Assembly (NCBI GenBank): GCA_946482285.1
Contig: CAMLQK010000001.1
Span: forward strand, 248,001 to 312,000
Length of the DNA: 64,000 nucleotides
Direction of reading: 5' to 3'
Origin: an uncultured Candidatus Saccharibacteria bacterium
GTDB taxonomy: Bacteria; Patescibacteria; Saccharimonadia; Saccharimonadales; UBA4665
A program made the position numbers and the translations under genes. The notes beneath the pieces are model-generated. The model did not search any database. It saw nothing but the letters and a program-made list of their open reading frames with translations, and had not been told where the DNA came from. Shown here one piece after another: positions 1-8,679 of this stretch (positions are counted from its first letter, which is position 1; each line of letters begins with the position of its first letter).

Positions 1-1050
1 CTGCACGAACTCTCCAAACGCATGGTCCAGGAGGGCCATGAGGTGACTATCCTTACTGCCCGTTACAAGGGGTCAAAAATGTTTGATACCATAGACGGCA
101 TTGACATAATACGCGTGGGCAGCAACCGGTACATCCATTCATTTGCCGCTTTGTGGTACTACATTCGTAATTTGCGCAATAAATATGACGTGGTAATAGA
201 AGCGGTCAACACGGCACCGTACTTTAGTTTTCTGGGCAAAGACTCGGCTAAGCGGTTGCTATTTTACCATCAGCTAGCACGAGAGATTTGGTATTTAGAA
301 GCGCCATTCCCTGTTAGTATGGTCGGTTACTATGTACTCGAACCAATTGCTACGTTCGTTTTAGGAAAGTCCAAAACTGATGCTATTACAATTTCGGAAA
401 GTACAAAGCGGGATCTGATGCGCTTTGGTTTTAGTGAGCAGCGTATCCATATTATTTCCGAAGGGTCGGTTCTGGCGCCAGCAGCAGAGATTGACAGTAT
501 TCAAAAATATAACGCTCCAACACTGCTCAGCTTAGGGGCTATGCGTGAAATGAAGCAGACGCTGGAACAGGTAAAAGCATTTGAGCAGGCCAAAGAACAG
601 ATGCCCGAACTACGTATGAAAATTGCGGGTGACTATAGCAGCGACTATGGCAAGAAAGTACTTAGTTACATTGAAAAAAGCGCGTACCGTGATGACATAG
701 AAGTGCTGGGGCGTATCACGCATAAACAAAAAATGGAACTGATGCAGCGCTGCCATGTCATTGGCGTGACATCTATTAAAGAAGGCTGGGGGCTAATCGT
801 TACCGAGGCAAACAGTCAAGGGACGCCCGCAGTTGTTTACGATGTGGATGGTTTGCGCGACAGCGTACGTCACGGTAAGACAGGAATTGTCACAAGTCCT
901 GATCCTCAGGCTCTGGCCGATGGTATAGTGTCGTTGGTGCGTGACCAAAAACAGTATAATAAGATGCGACATGCCGGTTGGCAATGGAGTAAAGCAATTA
1001 CATTTGAGCAAAGTCTATCCGACTTAAACCGCGTCCTGGAGGAAATATGA
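1..1050 (+). CDS. Glycosyltransferase family 4 (GT-B fold), 5' end cut by window
   Basis: The reading frame is open from base 1, so the true start lies upstream and the N-terminal Rossmann half is incomplete. The visible protein resembles family-4 glycosyltransferases: a HEVTIL segment near the start and, in the C-terminal half, a stretch ending in an EGWGLIVTEA-type motif, which in this family holds the Glu residues that contact the sugar nucleotide. It probably transfers a sugar to a lipid-linked or polysaccharide acceptor at the cytoplasmic membrane. Its TGA stop overlaps the ATG of the next gene (ATGA at 1047-1050), so it is the upstream member of an envelope polysaccharide operon. Donor and acceptor cannot be told. 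Confidence 0.85.
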   Translation: MHELSKRMVQEGHEVTILTARYKGSKMFDTIDGIDIIRVGSNRYIHSFAALWYYIRNLRNKYDVVIEAVNTAPYFSFLGKDSAKRLLFYHQLAREIWYLEAPFPVSMVGYYVLEPIATFVLGKSKTDAITISESTKRDLMRFGFSEQRIHIISEGSVLAPAAEIDSIQKYNAPTLLSLGAMREMKQTLEQVKAFEQAKEQMPELRMKIAGDYSSDYGKKVLSYIEKSAYRDDIEVLGRITHKQKMELMQRCHVIGVTSIKEGWGLIVTEANSQGTPAVVYDVDGLRDSVRHGKTGIVTSPDPQALADGIVSLVRDQKQYNKMRHAGWQWSKAITFEQSLSDLNRVLEEI

Positions 1051-1868
1051 AACAGCCATTAGTATCAGTCATTGTACCAACCAAAAACAGCTCCCGCTTG
1101 TTTCAGCCATGCTTGGACTCAATCCACCAACAAACCTATAAAAATATTGAGCTGATTGTCGTTGACAATAATTCAACAGATGACACCAAGGCAATTGCTA
1201 AGCGTTATACAAGTCATGTGTTCAATAAAGGCCCTGAGCGGTCGGCACAGGTGAATTATGGTGTCGAGCAAGCTAAAGGCGAATACATATATAAGGTTGA
1301 TTCAGACTTTGTGCTGGACCCCACTGTTATTGAAGAGTGTGTGGCAGAAATGGCCAAAGGTTTTGATGCAGTAGTTGTACATAATTCACCGGATGTCCGT
1401 GTTAGCTGGATCGCCCGTATCCGCAAATTTGAAGTGGACATGTACAAGTATGATATCGTGCATTCATCTGCCCGGTTTGTAAAAAAAGACGTATATCAGG
1501 CAATTGGCGGGTTTAACTCCGAAGTTACAGCTGGTGAAGATTATGATTTTCAGAACAAACTTAACCGTGGTGGTTACAAGACAGGGTTTGTTGACGCCGA
1601 GGCGCTACACTTGGGTGAGCCAAAGAAGTTTTGGCCGCACATGCGGAAGTACTATGATTATGGCAAAGATTTTGTGCACTACAAGCAATATAACCAAGAA
1701 GAATCAAAAGACCAATTGAAGTTTGGGCGCTCGGTGTATGCAAAGCACTGGAAGCGTTTTGTAAAGCATCCGCTTAAGGCTGCGGGGTTTGGAATGTATA
1801 GCATTTTTAAGTTCGGAGCAGGCGGATTTGGGTACGCTACAGCAACTCTTGGCAAAAAAAGGAAATAA
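1047..1868 (+). CDS. Glycosyltransferase family 2 (GT-A fold)
   Basis: A 273-residue family-2 glycosyltransferase. The N-terminus carries the usual VSVIVPTKN strand, then VDNNSTDDT and a KVDSDF segment in the place of the DXD metal and nucleotide site; AGEDYDF corresponds to the acceptor-side ED motif. There are no clear transmembrane helices, so it is probably a cytoplasmic enzyme adding one sugar. The start overlaps the previous stop by 4 nt and follows a GGAGG-like site, pointing to translational coupling. It is the second gene of the polysaccharide operon. Sugar specificity is unknown. Confidence 0.87.
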   Translation: MKQPLVSVIVPTKNSSRLFQPCLDSIHQQTYKNIELIVVDNNSTDDTKAIAKRYTSHVFNKGPERSAQVNYGVEQAKGEYIYKVDSDFVLDPTVIEECVAEMAKGFDAVVVHNSPDVRVSWIARIRKFEVDMYKYDIVHSSARFVKKDVYQAIGGFNSEVTAGEDYDFQNKLNRGGYKTGFVDAEALHLGEPKKFWPHMRKYYDYGKDFVHYKQYNQEESKDQLKFGRSVYAKHWKRFVKHPLKAAGFGMYSIFKFGAGGFGYATATLGKKRK

Positions 1869-2924
1869 ATGAGAATTATCGACATTTTTAAAAAGCGCAA
1901 CTTAGACAGAAGTGTGCTAATCGGTTATTACGGCGGCGGCAATTACGGCGACGAGCTACTTATGGAAGTGTTAAGCAATTTGTTTGCCAAAGCGGGCGTT
2001 AAAAATCTGAGCATTATGTATCAAACGCCAGATACGTTCCGGAAATTTCATCATGATTTTGGCTATACCTTAGTGCCCTCGTACGACAAGCTGGCACTGC
2101 TAAAAGCCATCATTAAAAACAAAAATATCGTTATTGGCGGCGGCGGTCTGTGGGGCTTGGACGTCAATACAAACATCTTTATTTTAAGCAGCGTATTATT
2201 TGTGAGCCGCCGGATCTTAGGCAAAAAAGTGTATTTGCTGGGCGTTGGGTATTATCAGTCTACTAACAGACTTGGGCACGTAAGCGCGTATTTGGCAGCC
2301 AAAGCAGCCACTATTATTTTTGCCCGCGACCAAGAAACACTGGCAAACTTTAGTAAGCACCACAAACGCGTCTACATGGACACGGATATTGCGTGGTACA
2401 TCAATGACCTGGACCTTGCCAGCTATAAGACTGAGCTTGCCGATATTGAATCACGCGTATCAATAGGGCAGGGCGAAAAAACCATATTTATGGCACTGCG
2501 GCGCTTTGCACCCAAGTTTAAAAATAATCTGACCGAACTAATCAGCGAATATGTGCAAACCCACCCAGAACATAATATTATCGTCGCAATTATGGAACCG
2601 GAAGAGGTTGACCCAACGGGTTATGAGCTGATTGCATCGTGGGAAGAACAATACCCAAATGTGCAAGCTATAGATTTTTCGTACAATCCGCTGGCTCTAT
2701 TTATTTTCTTTGGTAAATACCACGCACAATTAGTGGTTGTAGCACCGCAGTTCCATTTGCTGATTACAGCCCACCTTAACAAAGTGCCATTTTTGCCACT
2801 GGTGTACGACAACAAATCCAAGGAGCTACTGCGTAATATCGGCTATACTAAGACATACTCGGTATACGATTTGCAGTTGAACGATATCGAAACTTTTGTT
2901 GAAGATGTAACAGGAGAAAAATAG
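1869..2924 (+). CDS. Polysaccharide pyruvyl transferase family protein
   Basis: A 351-residue protein of the polysaccharide pyruvyl transferase (CsaB/WcaK-like) family, recognised from the N-terminal GYYGGGNYGDELL motif and an IGGGGLWG glycine-rich turn near residue 93. Known members add ketal-linked pyruvate to cell-wall or capsule sugars, which can serve as an anchor for S-layer proteins. It sits directly between glycosyltransferases and large membrane proteins, consistent with polymer decoration. The stop TAG shares its last base with the GTG start of the next gene. Whether pyruvate is really the transferred group cannot be read from the sequence, since some family members have other roles. 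Confidence 0.78.
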   Translation: MRIIDIFKKRNLDRSVLIGYYGGGNYGDELLMEVLSNLFAKAGVKNLSIMYQTPDTFRKFHHDFGYTLVPSYDKLALLKAIIKNKNIVIGGGGLWGLDVNTNIFILSSVLFVSRRILGKKVYLLGVGYYQSTNRLGHVSAYLAAKAATIIFARDQETLANFSKHHKRVYMDTDIAWYINDLDLASYKTELADIESRVSIGQGEKTIFMALRRFAPKFKNNLTELISEYVQTHPEHNIIVAIMEPEEVDPTGYELIASWEEQYPNVQAIDFSYNPLALFIFFGKYHAQLVVVAPQFHLLITAHLNKVPFLPLVYDNKSKELLRNIGYTKTYSVYDLQLNDIETFVEDVTGEK

Positions 2925-5734
2925 TGCATTTCATCTCCAATGGAGATTACGGCTTCCCATTTGAATCTGCCTTCTATTGGATGAAGTATTTTTTCATTTG
3001 GTCATTTCAAAATGGAGCGGCCAATCCTGACGGCATCATCCGTATCCCGAGTGCGTTGTTGAATGCCCTGGTATTTCAGGCTTTTGGCAACGTTGTGGTG
3101 GGTTATTTTTATATATTCCTGGTTTTTGTCATTTGTTTTAGCTCGTTTTATGTGTTTGCCCGGTCGTTTATCGGGTCGCATTCCAAAGCTGTGGCTGCCG
3201 TCGGAGCCTTATTCTTTACCTTTAACCCGATATTTATGGGGAATTTGGCGAAAGTAGGGCTTACTTTGGCCGTTGCCATGCTACCGCTTTTGCTGGTATG
3301 CGTTAAAAATGCGTTCGACACTGGCCGGTTCAGATATTTACTTATCGCTTTGCTGCTTGTGACTATTTCACTCGTACACCCGTTTACTTGCGCCGTAAAT
3401 GTCGGTCTTACATTAGGTTATTTATTGTATAGATTATGGAAATCGCGCCGCCAAAAGGTCTTTACCTTCAAGCGGTTTGTTTTGCTGGGCTTGACGGCTA
3501 TTGCGGTTAACCTGTATTTTATTCTGCCAATTGCCAACATCGGGACTGTAAGCAAAGATGTTATTTCACAAGATGTTGCTGGTGCTAAAACCAACTACAC
3601 TGATTTGGTTGACGTTGCCAATACCGGCGACATGCTCACGAGCCTGTCGCTGTCGCGCAATGTCCTTAAGGATTTCGAGTTTTATAACAGCCGGTATGAG
3701 TCACTCTATATGCTGGCAATCTTCGGCCTGTACATCGTGTTGTTCGCAGCCTATATCTACAAACGCAGCAGTTGGAGTGGCCAGGACCAACGGCGGTTTT
3801 TAATAACTATTGCCGGTATGCTGGGGCTTGTGCTTTTGGCGACCGGGACGTTTTTGAACATAGATAGGGTTATTAAGTTCATCATCGGGCTGCCTGGTGG
3901 CTGGATGTTTAGGTCGCCGCTTAAATGGCAGCTGTATATACCAATCTTCTTGTTTGCTGCTTTGGTAATTGTGTTAAAGAATATCAAGAATAGCAAAAAA
4001 CAACAGAACTTTTTGGCATGTTTGCTGGGTGTGTTTGTGCTGCTGAACGGGTTTATCTTTGGGGATGTATACCGGAAAATGCTGGTGCCGAGATCGGTGA
4101 AATATTTTGCCAGCTTGCACCAAACGAACCTCGATGGTAAGAGCATCCTATATATCAACTCTAATGAATGCAATATTTTTTCACGGCAGCACCCGGATGT
4201 CCAGACTGAACTGCGACAGGTGGTAAAGTCGCAAAACGTACAGTTTAAAACAGCAAATACCGATACGCTTGATAGCACCAAACTTAAAGATTATGACTAC
4301 CTTATGGGCTGCAAAGATGACGTAGCCAGTGCAGCTAAAGGTACTCCGTTCCGCGAGAAGTTTATATCCGCTCACAAAATCGCTACTTATAGTAACGAGC
4401 AGCCAACACCATATATATATGCCGCAAATAATGTCTTCACTATAGACAAGCCAACCAATGTTAATTCTAAGCAGCTATTTGCGCACGATACATTGCAAAC
4501 GGACTTTGACTTTGTAGCCAATAGCAATGCGAAGCCTAAAGCAACGCGCCAGCTTACCGAGGTATTTGAAAATCTGACACGCAACGATATTCAGGAGGGG
4601 TTTATCCGGCGCGATTTGCCAAAGTTTACCCAGGGCCGTACATTATACGTGCAAGGGCAGGTGGCCCCATACCAAAAGTTGGGCAACACTGCCACCCTAA
4701 CTGTACCGGAAGCCCAGACCCTGGCGCAGACTAATCAGAAATACACAGTACCTTCCGACGTGACGCGCGTTATATATAAAGACCCAGCTTTTGCGTATCG
4801 GAACGTGCTGCCAAACGGCTCGTTAGAAGATGGGTTATGGCGCAAGCAGGTTGGTGACTGTAGCGCCTACGACCGTAATGCCCGGATTGCTATGGGCTTA
4901 AATAAGGAAGATAAAACCCGCGGCAAGCAATCGTTACAGCTAGATACGTCAGGGCATATTGCATGTACCGGGCCTAAGCCCGTTAAAGTACAGCCTGGTG
5001 AGCGATACCTGATTAGCTTTGATTACAAAAACGCCAACAAAACCACTGCTGCCGGATATAACGTAGGCTTTGATGATGAAGCCCAAACTGCTGAAAGTGA
5101 CCGGCTGGTTACCGACGATGCTGCGTGGCACCAATTCGACACGGTGGTTACAGTTCCAGAGGGCGCCAAGAGTTTGAGTCTAATATTGTATGCTTATCCG
5201 GATGTGACGTCGAGCTTACGTAGTATTGCGCTGTACGACAATATCTCGATTATTAAGGTCCCGGCACTGGAAAACAACTACTATCTTGTAGAAGATACGG
5301 TATTACGCGAAGGCCAAAGGCCATCCACCCAGTTTGAAGCATCTAACCCAACGAAAAAGAAGGTTCACATACAAGCTAAAGGGCCATTCTATTTAGCAAT
5401 GAAAGACGGGTACAATAACCGTTGGGTAGCTTCTGTGGCTGGCGCTAAAGACTCACAAAAAAAGCTGGCGGGAGGCCATGTGCGCCTCAATACCTCGATG
5501 AATGGATGGTACGTTGATGCGGCAGACTTATGCAGGGAGGGTGGCTGCCACAAAAATCCAGACGGCAGTTATGCGTTCGACGTGATCATAGAGTATACCC
5601 CGCAAAAGTGGTTTGTTATTGGCGGATTTTTGAGTGCTATCGCATGGATGGTATGTATATCGTACATTGTGCATGATATACGGAAGGAGCGTGCTGCTCG
5701 GGATCAGCCGCGTCAAAGGCGGCTTCGTGCGTAG
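2924..5734 (+). CDS. Large polytopic membrane protein with extracytoplasmic carbohydrate-binding-like region
   Basis: A 936-residue protein. Residues about 1-365 hold roughly ten hydrophobic helices in a layout like GT-C or YfhO/AftD-type glycosyltransferases; about 366-900 are soluble and probably outside; a last helix near 905-925 precedes a basic tail. A segment near residues 625-780 (NGSLEDGLW, then FDYKN, then a VPEGA stretch) resembles a CBM4/9-like jelly roll. The GTG start follows an AGGAGA ribosome site, and an in-frame TGA just upstream prevents extension, so the usual first membrane helix seems to be absent. It probably transfers sugars from a lipid carrier on the outer face. Assignment to a named family is inference. 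Confidence 0.7.
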   Translation: MHFISNGDYGFPFESAFYWMKYFFIWSFQNGAANPDGIIRIPSALLNALVFQAFGNVVVGYFYIFLVFVICFSSFYVFARSFIGSHSKAVAAVGALFFTFNPIFMGNLAKVGLTLAVAMLPLLLVCVKNAFDTGRFRYLLIALLLVTISLVHPFTCAVNVGLTLGYLLYRLWKSRRQKVFTFKRFVLLGLTAIAVNLYFILPIANIGTVSKDVISQDVAGAKTNYTDLVDVANTGDMLTSLSLSRNVLKDFEFYNSRYESLYMLAIFGLYIVLFAAYIYKRSSWSGQDQRRFLITIAGMLGLVLLATGTFLNIDRVIKFIIGLPGGWMFRSPLKWQLYIPIFLFAALVIVLKNIKNSKKQQNFLACLLGVFVLLNGFIFGDVYRKMLVPRSVKYFASLHQTNLDGKSILYINSNECNIFSRQHPDVQTELRQVVKSQNVQFKTANTDTLDSTKLKDYDYLMGCKDDVASAAKGTPFREKFISAHKIATYSNEQPTPYIYAANNVFTIDKPTNVNSKQLFAHDTLQTDFDFVANSNAKPKATRQLTEVFENLTRNDIQEGFIRRDLPKFTQGRTLYVQGQVAPYQKLGNTATLTVPEAQTLAQTNQKYTVPSDVTRVIYKDPAFAYRNVLPNGSLEDGLWRKQVGDCSAYDRNARIAMGLNKEDKTRGKQSLQLDTSGHIACTGPKPVKVQPGERYLISFDYKNANKTTAAGYNVGFDDEAQTAESDRLVTDDAAWHQFDTVVTVPEGAKSLSLILYAYPDVTSSLRSIALYDNISIIKVPALENNYYLVEDTVLREGQRPSTQFEASNPTKKKVHIQAKGPFYLAMKDGYNNRWVASVAGAKDSQKKLAGGHVRLNTSMNGWYVDAADLCREGGCHKNPDGSYAFDVIIEYTPQKWFVIGGFLSAIAWMVCISYIVHDIRKERAARDQPRQRRLRA

Positions 5735-7355
5735 CCGTATTAGGAACGTAGTAGGGACGTACTGGCCGTATGTCGTACTGGCTGTTGTTATTATGGGGCC
5801 ATTGCTGACAGGCGGATATATTCTGACACTTGATATGGTATTTGGCCCGAACATAACGATTCCTTCGGCAACAACGGCTAGTTTTGCGTTCTATGCAGCC
5901 CTGAAGGCAGTTAGTTTTATTATCCCAGTGTGGGTACTGCAGGTGGCGCTGCTGTTTGGTATATTTGTGCTGAGCGGTGTTGGCATGCACCGCTTAATTG
6001 CAAGTATGCGGCCGGAACAATCCGAAGACTGGACAATAGCGGCATATTTTGCTGGCATACTATTCGTTGTTAACCCGTTCGTATACTCCCGGTTTATGGC
6101 CGGGCAATTTGCAGTATTGCTTGGCTACATGCTCCTGCCATTTATCACAAAGGCATTTATCCAGTTATATAAAGAGCCCTCCAAGGAGCAGGCTATACGC
6201 GTTGGACTATACGGGACACTTATTGGCATTGTTTCTATTCATACGCTTGGGCTAGTGGCGTTGATTGCATTAGTGACTGCTGCATTTTTTGTGCGCAAAA
6301 ACTACAAACATGTGCTGACGTATGCTAGCATAGCCATTGCCTTATTTGTGGTACTCAGCAGTTATTGGATTGTTCCTTTTGCAATGGGCAGTAGCGACCA
6401 GTCGCAGCAAGTCGCAGCATTTACTGGTCATGATAAAGAGGTGTTTGCTACGGACTCCAGCACGCTTGGTGCAATAGGCAATGTGTTTGCTTTGCATGGG
6501 TTCTGGGGTGATAGCAAAGGGCTATACCAAACACCCCAGGATATATACACATGGTGGCTGGCTCCTATAATTGCATTGTGGTTTGTGGTGTCTCTGGGTG
6601 CTTATATGTTGTGGCGAAAAAGGCCTCGCGAGGCCTATGTTTTTTTAGGGCTGCTATTGGTTGCTGTAGTTGTGGCGGCGGGTCCGTATGCTTCGGTGAC
6701 TGGCAGCTTATATACGATTATCGACTACCTACCGTTCTTCGGTGGATATCGTGAGCCACAGAAATTCGTAGGGCTTATAGTGCTTGTATATGGAGTGTTC
6801 GGGGCTTGGGGCGTGGCTGCTATTTTGCGCTACATGCGGACATATTGGCGTTCGTCTGAGCCGCTTGCTATTGGCTGCCTGCTGCTAATACCAGTGTTCA
6901 GCGCGTCGCTTATGCTGTGGGGTTTCAAGGGCCAGGTAATGTCGGCCTCGTATCCAAAAGATTGGTACCTAGCTAATAGCCGGATACCCCGGGATACGAC
7001 TGTCCTGTATTTGCCGTGGCACCACTACATGCGGTATGATTTTGCGGGCCGTATCATTGCTAGCCCAGCGGCCAAGTTTTTTGATGCCAATATGGTTTAT
7101 AGCAATGACCCAGAGTTACGCGGTGTGCAGTACTCCCAGACGCAAATTCAAAAAGCCATTCAAAATAATGTTATTCCTGCTATCACCGATGACCAGAGGC
7201 CGGTAGCGGACGATCTTGCGCGGCTGGGCATTGAATATATTATAGTAGTAAAAGAGCATGACTATATGCAGTACGACAGTTTAAGGTACGACCGCCAGCT
7301 GAGCAAGATACAGGACAGCCAGTATATCGTGGTCTATAAGATAAGGAACAGGTAA
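5727..7355 (+). CDS. Polytopic membrane protein, GT-C/YfhO-like
   Basis: About 542 residues with around twelve hydrophobic helices and a C-terminal soluble part of roughly 130 residues. The topology and the neighbouring protein suggest another membrane-embedded sugar transferase of GT-C type, but no catalytic motif is certain. The frame is open back to 5634, which would overlap the previous gene by about 100 nt; the GTG at 5727, preceded by AAAGGCGG and overlapping the upstream stop by 8 nt, is the most economical start. GTG at 5691 is an alternative. It ends in TAA overlapping the next ATG, so it is operonic. Confidence 0.65.
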   Translation: MRSRIRNVVGTYWPYVVLAVVIMGPLLTGGYILTLDMVFGPNITIPSATTASFAFYAALKAVSFIIPVWVLQVALLFGIFVLSGVGMHRLIASMRPEQSEDWTIAAYFAGILFVVNPFVYSRFMAGQFAVLLGYMLLPFITKAFIQLYKEPSKEQAIRVGLYGTLIGIVSIHTLGLVALIALVTAAFFVRKNYKHVLTYASIAIALFVVLSSYWIVPFAMGSSDQSQQVAAFTGHDKEVFATDSSTLGAIGNVFALHGFWGDSKGLYQTPQDIYTWWLAPIIALWFVVSLGAYMLWRKRPREAYVFLGLLLVAVVVAAGPYASVTGSLYTIIDYLPFFGGYREPQKFVGLIVLVYGVFGAWGVAAILRYMRTYWRSSEPLAIGCLLLIPVFSASLMLWGFKGQVMSASYPKDWYLANSRIPRDTTVLYLPWHHYMRYDFAGRIIASPAAKFFDANMVYSNDPELRGVQYSQTQIQKAIQNNVIPAITDDQRPVADDLARLGIEYIIVVKEHDYMQYDSLRYDRQLSKIQDSQYIVVYKIRNR

Positions 7356-7753
7356 TGGCTCGAATAATCCAACGCCCGTCGGTGCTCCGGAACACCGCAT
7401 CACAACCGCAAAAGCCTGCGCGAGGATTGCACTTACCACGCAAAGTGGTGCCGATAGCTTATGGTGCAATTATTTTGCTACTGGGTTTGGTTGGGCTACT
7501 GGTCCAGGATGTTACTGTCGGGCGTATTTTGCTGGTACTCTATGGCATTGTGGCGGTTGCCGTCAAAATACCAAGCAGCGATACGTTTAAAATGGCAATA
7601 GTTTCAATGGTCTCTATTATTATTTTGGCATTCCTGGATAACGCAACACTCATTAAGAACTTTGCTGAATATACGTTTCTTTTGCTGGCAATTGGTGTGA
7701 TCTGTACAGCAATTGAAGTCCGTCGGAGCACATCCTTCCGAAGGCAAGCTTAA
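7355..7753 (+). CDS. Small membrane protein, unknown
   Basis: A 132-residue protein with a basic N-terminus of about 30 residues, then four hydrophobic helices, ending in a basic tail. It overlaps the preceding stop codon by one base (TAATG) and is the last gene of the polysaccharide operon. I do not recognise a family; the size and topology suit a small accessory subunit of the membrane transferases upstream. Confidence 0.6.
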   Translation: MARIIQRPSVLRNTASQPQKPARGLHLPRKVVPIAYGAIILLLGLVGLLVQDVTVGRILLVLYGIVAVAVKIPSSDTFKMAIVSMVSIIILAFLDNATLIKNFAEYTFLLLAIGVICTAIEVRRSTSFRRQA

Positions 7754-7801
7754 ACTAGTATTAAACACTTTTATTATTAAGCGTGAAACAGATTGAACCA
7801 C

Positions 7802-7830
7802 TTGATATGGCCAAGAGTTTCTATTAAAAT
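7802..7830 (+). promoter_or_regulatory. Sigma-A-type promoter for the secreted Cys protein
   Basis: TTGATA at 7802-7807 and TAAAAT at 7825-7830 are separated by 17 bp. Transcription would start near 7837, leaving a leader of about 47 nt that contains an AGGAG ribosome site at 7868-7872 before the ATG at 7884. Confidence 0.6.
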
Positions 7831-7883
7831 GAAATACATTGTGCTTAATTATTTTATTAACGTAATGAGGAGATGCACATACA

Positions 7884-8261
7884 ATGAAAAACGTTGTTAA
7901 CTCGTTCGTAAAACAATTGCACTCGGCAAAAGTCGTCGCAGGCTTTATCATCGTAACTGCTGTTGCTTTGGTAAGCGTGACTAACGTCTCTGCCGCAGCT
8001 CCTGCCTACTTCCATGTAGACAAGAGCAGTCCACAAAAAGTGTGCTACACCCAGTATGGTGGTGAAGGATGGAAAGCCCTTGGCTTCTCAAACCTCGACC
8101 ACTGCTTGCGTTACGTATCTACTGCAGCACCTGATGCTAAAGAAGATTGTAATTACGGCTACTGGTATGTATGGGGCTTCAATAGCTGGAACGAGTGCGC
8201 TGATTGGGTGATTTCCCACGGTGGTAGTGGTTACGCTGGTAACCCAGACGACCAATATTAG
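7884..8261 (+). CDS. Secreted small four-cysteine protein
   Basis: A 125-residue protein with a clear signal peptide: basic N-terminus, hydrophobic core near residues 17-34, and an Ala-rich cleavage region ending around SAAAPA. The mature part of about 85 residues is rich in Tyr, Trp and Gly and holds four cysteines (KVCYTQ, DHCLRY, EDCNYG, NECADW), enough for two disulfides outside the cell. A near-repeat (GWKALGFSNLDHC and GFNSWNEC) suggests an internal duplication. It has its own promoter and terminator, so it is monocistronic. No family recognised; a surface or secreted structural role is inference. Confidence 0.72.
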   Translation: MKNVVNSFVKQLHSAKVVAGFIIVTAVALVSVTNVSAAAPAYFHVDKSSPQKVCYTQYGGEGWKALGFSNLDHCLRYVSTAAPDAKEDCNYGYWYVWGFNSWNECADWVISHGGSGYAGNPDDQY

Positions 8262-8274
8262 ATCGGCCAAGTAT

Positions 8275-8306
8275 AAAAAAGAGCTTCGGTAACGGGGCTC
8301 TTTTTT
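8275..8306 (+). terminator. Rho-independent terminator
   Basis: A 10-bp stem (AAAAAAGAGC paired with GCTCTTTTTT) with a loop of about 12 nt, ending in a run of six T, 13 bp after the stop of the Cys-rich secreted protein. Confidence 0.85.
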
Positions 8307-8350
8307 ATATGTCTGTTTACCCCACGCTAATCCAGATAGCATAAGCGGAA

Positions 8351-8374
8351 TGTTATGTTATTTACAACATAACA
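8351..8374. repeat. Perfect 9-bp inverted repeat, operator-like
   Basis: TGTTATGTT at 8351-8359 and AACATAACA at 8366-8374 are exact inverted repeats with a 6-bp spacer. The site lies where the -35 region should be for a possible GATAAT box at 8393-8398, so it could bind a dimeric regulator. Confidence 0.55.
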
Positions 8375-8414
8375 ACTCTAGTGTACTATGCAGATAATAC
8401 AAAACGTTCCAAAG

Positions 8415-8446
8415 AGGGCTGCAGCGCTATGCTGCGCCCTTTTTTT
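8415..8446 (+). terminator. Terminator hairpin in the leader of the LPATSG/sortase operon (possible attenuator)
   Basis: AGGGCTGCAGC at 8415-8425 pairs with GCTGCGCCCT at 8431-8440 (one bulged T), followed by seven T residues. It lies between the probable GATAAT promoter at 8393 and the ATG at 8470, so a transcript starting near 8405 would end after about 40 nt unless read through. Confidence 0.65.
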
Positions 8447-8469
8447 GTTTGTGAAGTAAGGAGAATGTA

Positions 8470-8673
8470 ATGTACGCAAACGAAGCAGGTCGTGTTATGG
8501 GTAAGGGCGCTATGGCGGGCGCTGGGGTTGTTATGCTGCCAGCTACTAGCGGTAATACGCTAGGGACCATCTTAGCTTATAGTGCAATTGCAATTGGGGT
8601 CACCGCGCTCCTCAGCCAACTTGCAGTGCGGGTTGTTCGTCGCATGAATGCGCAAGCTACCCCTAAGAATTAG
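8470..8673 (+). CDS. 67-residue surface protein made almost only of a sortase sorting signal
   Basis: The protein has about 22 residues before the motif LPATSG, then a hydrophobic helix near residues 32-54 and an Arg-Arg tail. That is the order of an LPXTG cell-wall sorting signal, with Ser inserted before the Gly. There is no obvious separate signal peptide and hardly any mature part. A good ribosome site (AAGGAGAATGTA) precedes the ATG, and the sortase gene follows 6 bp after its stop, so the sortase is the natural partner. It may be a tiny anchored peptide or a membrane protein in which the motif arose by chance; the adjacent sortase favours the former. Confidence 0.65.
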   Translation: MYANEAGRVMGKGAMAGAGVVMLPATSGNTLGTILAYSAIAIGVTALLSQLAVRVVRRMNAQATPKN

Positions 8674-8679
8674 GCAATA

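Noticed and set aside
5634..5726. Long 5' extension of the second large membrane protein
   Set aside because: It would overlap the previous gene by about 100 nt; a GTG at 5727 with a ribosome-site-like sequence is more plausible.
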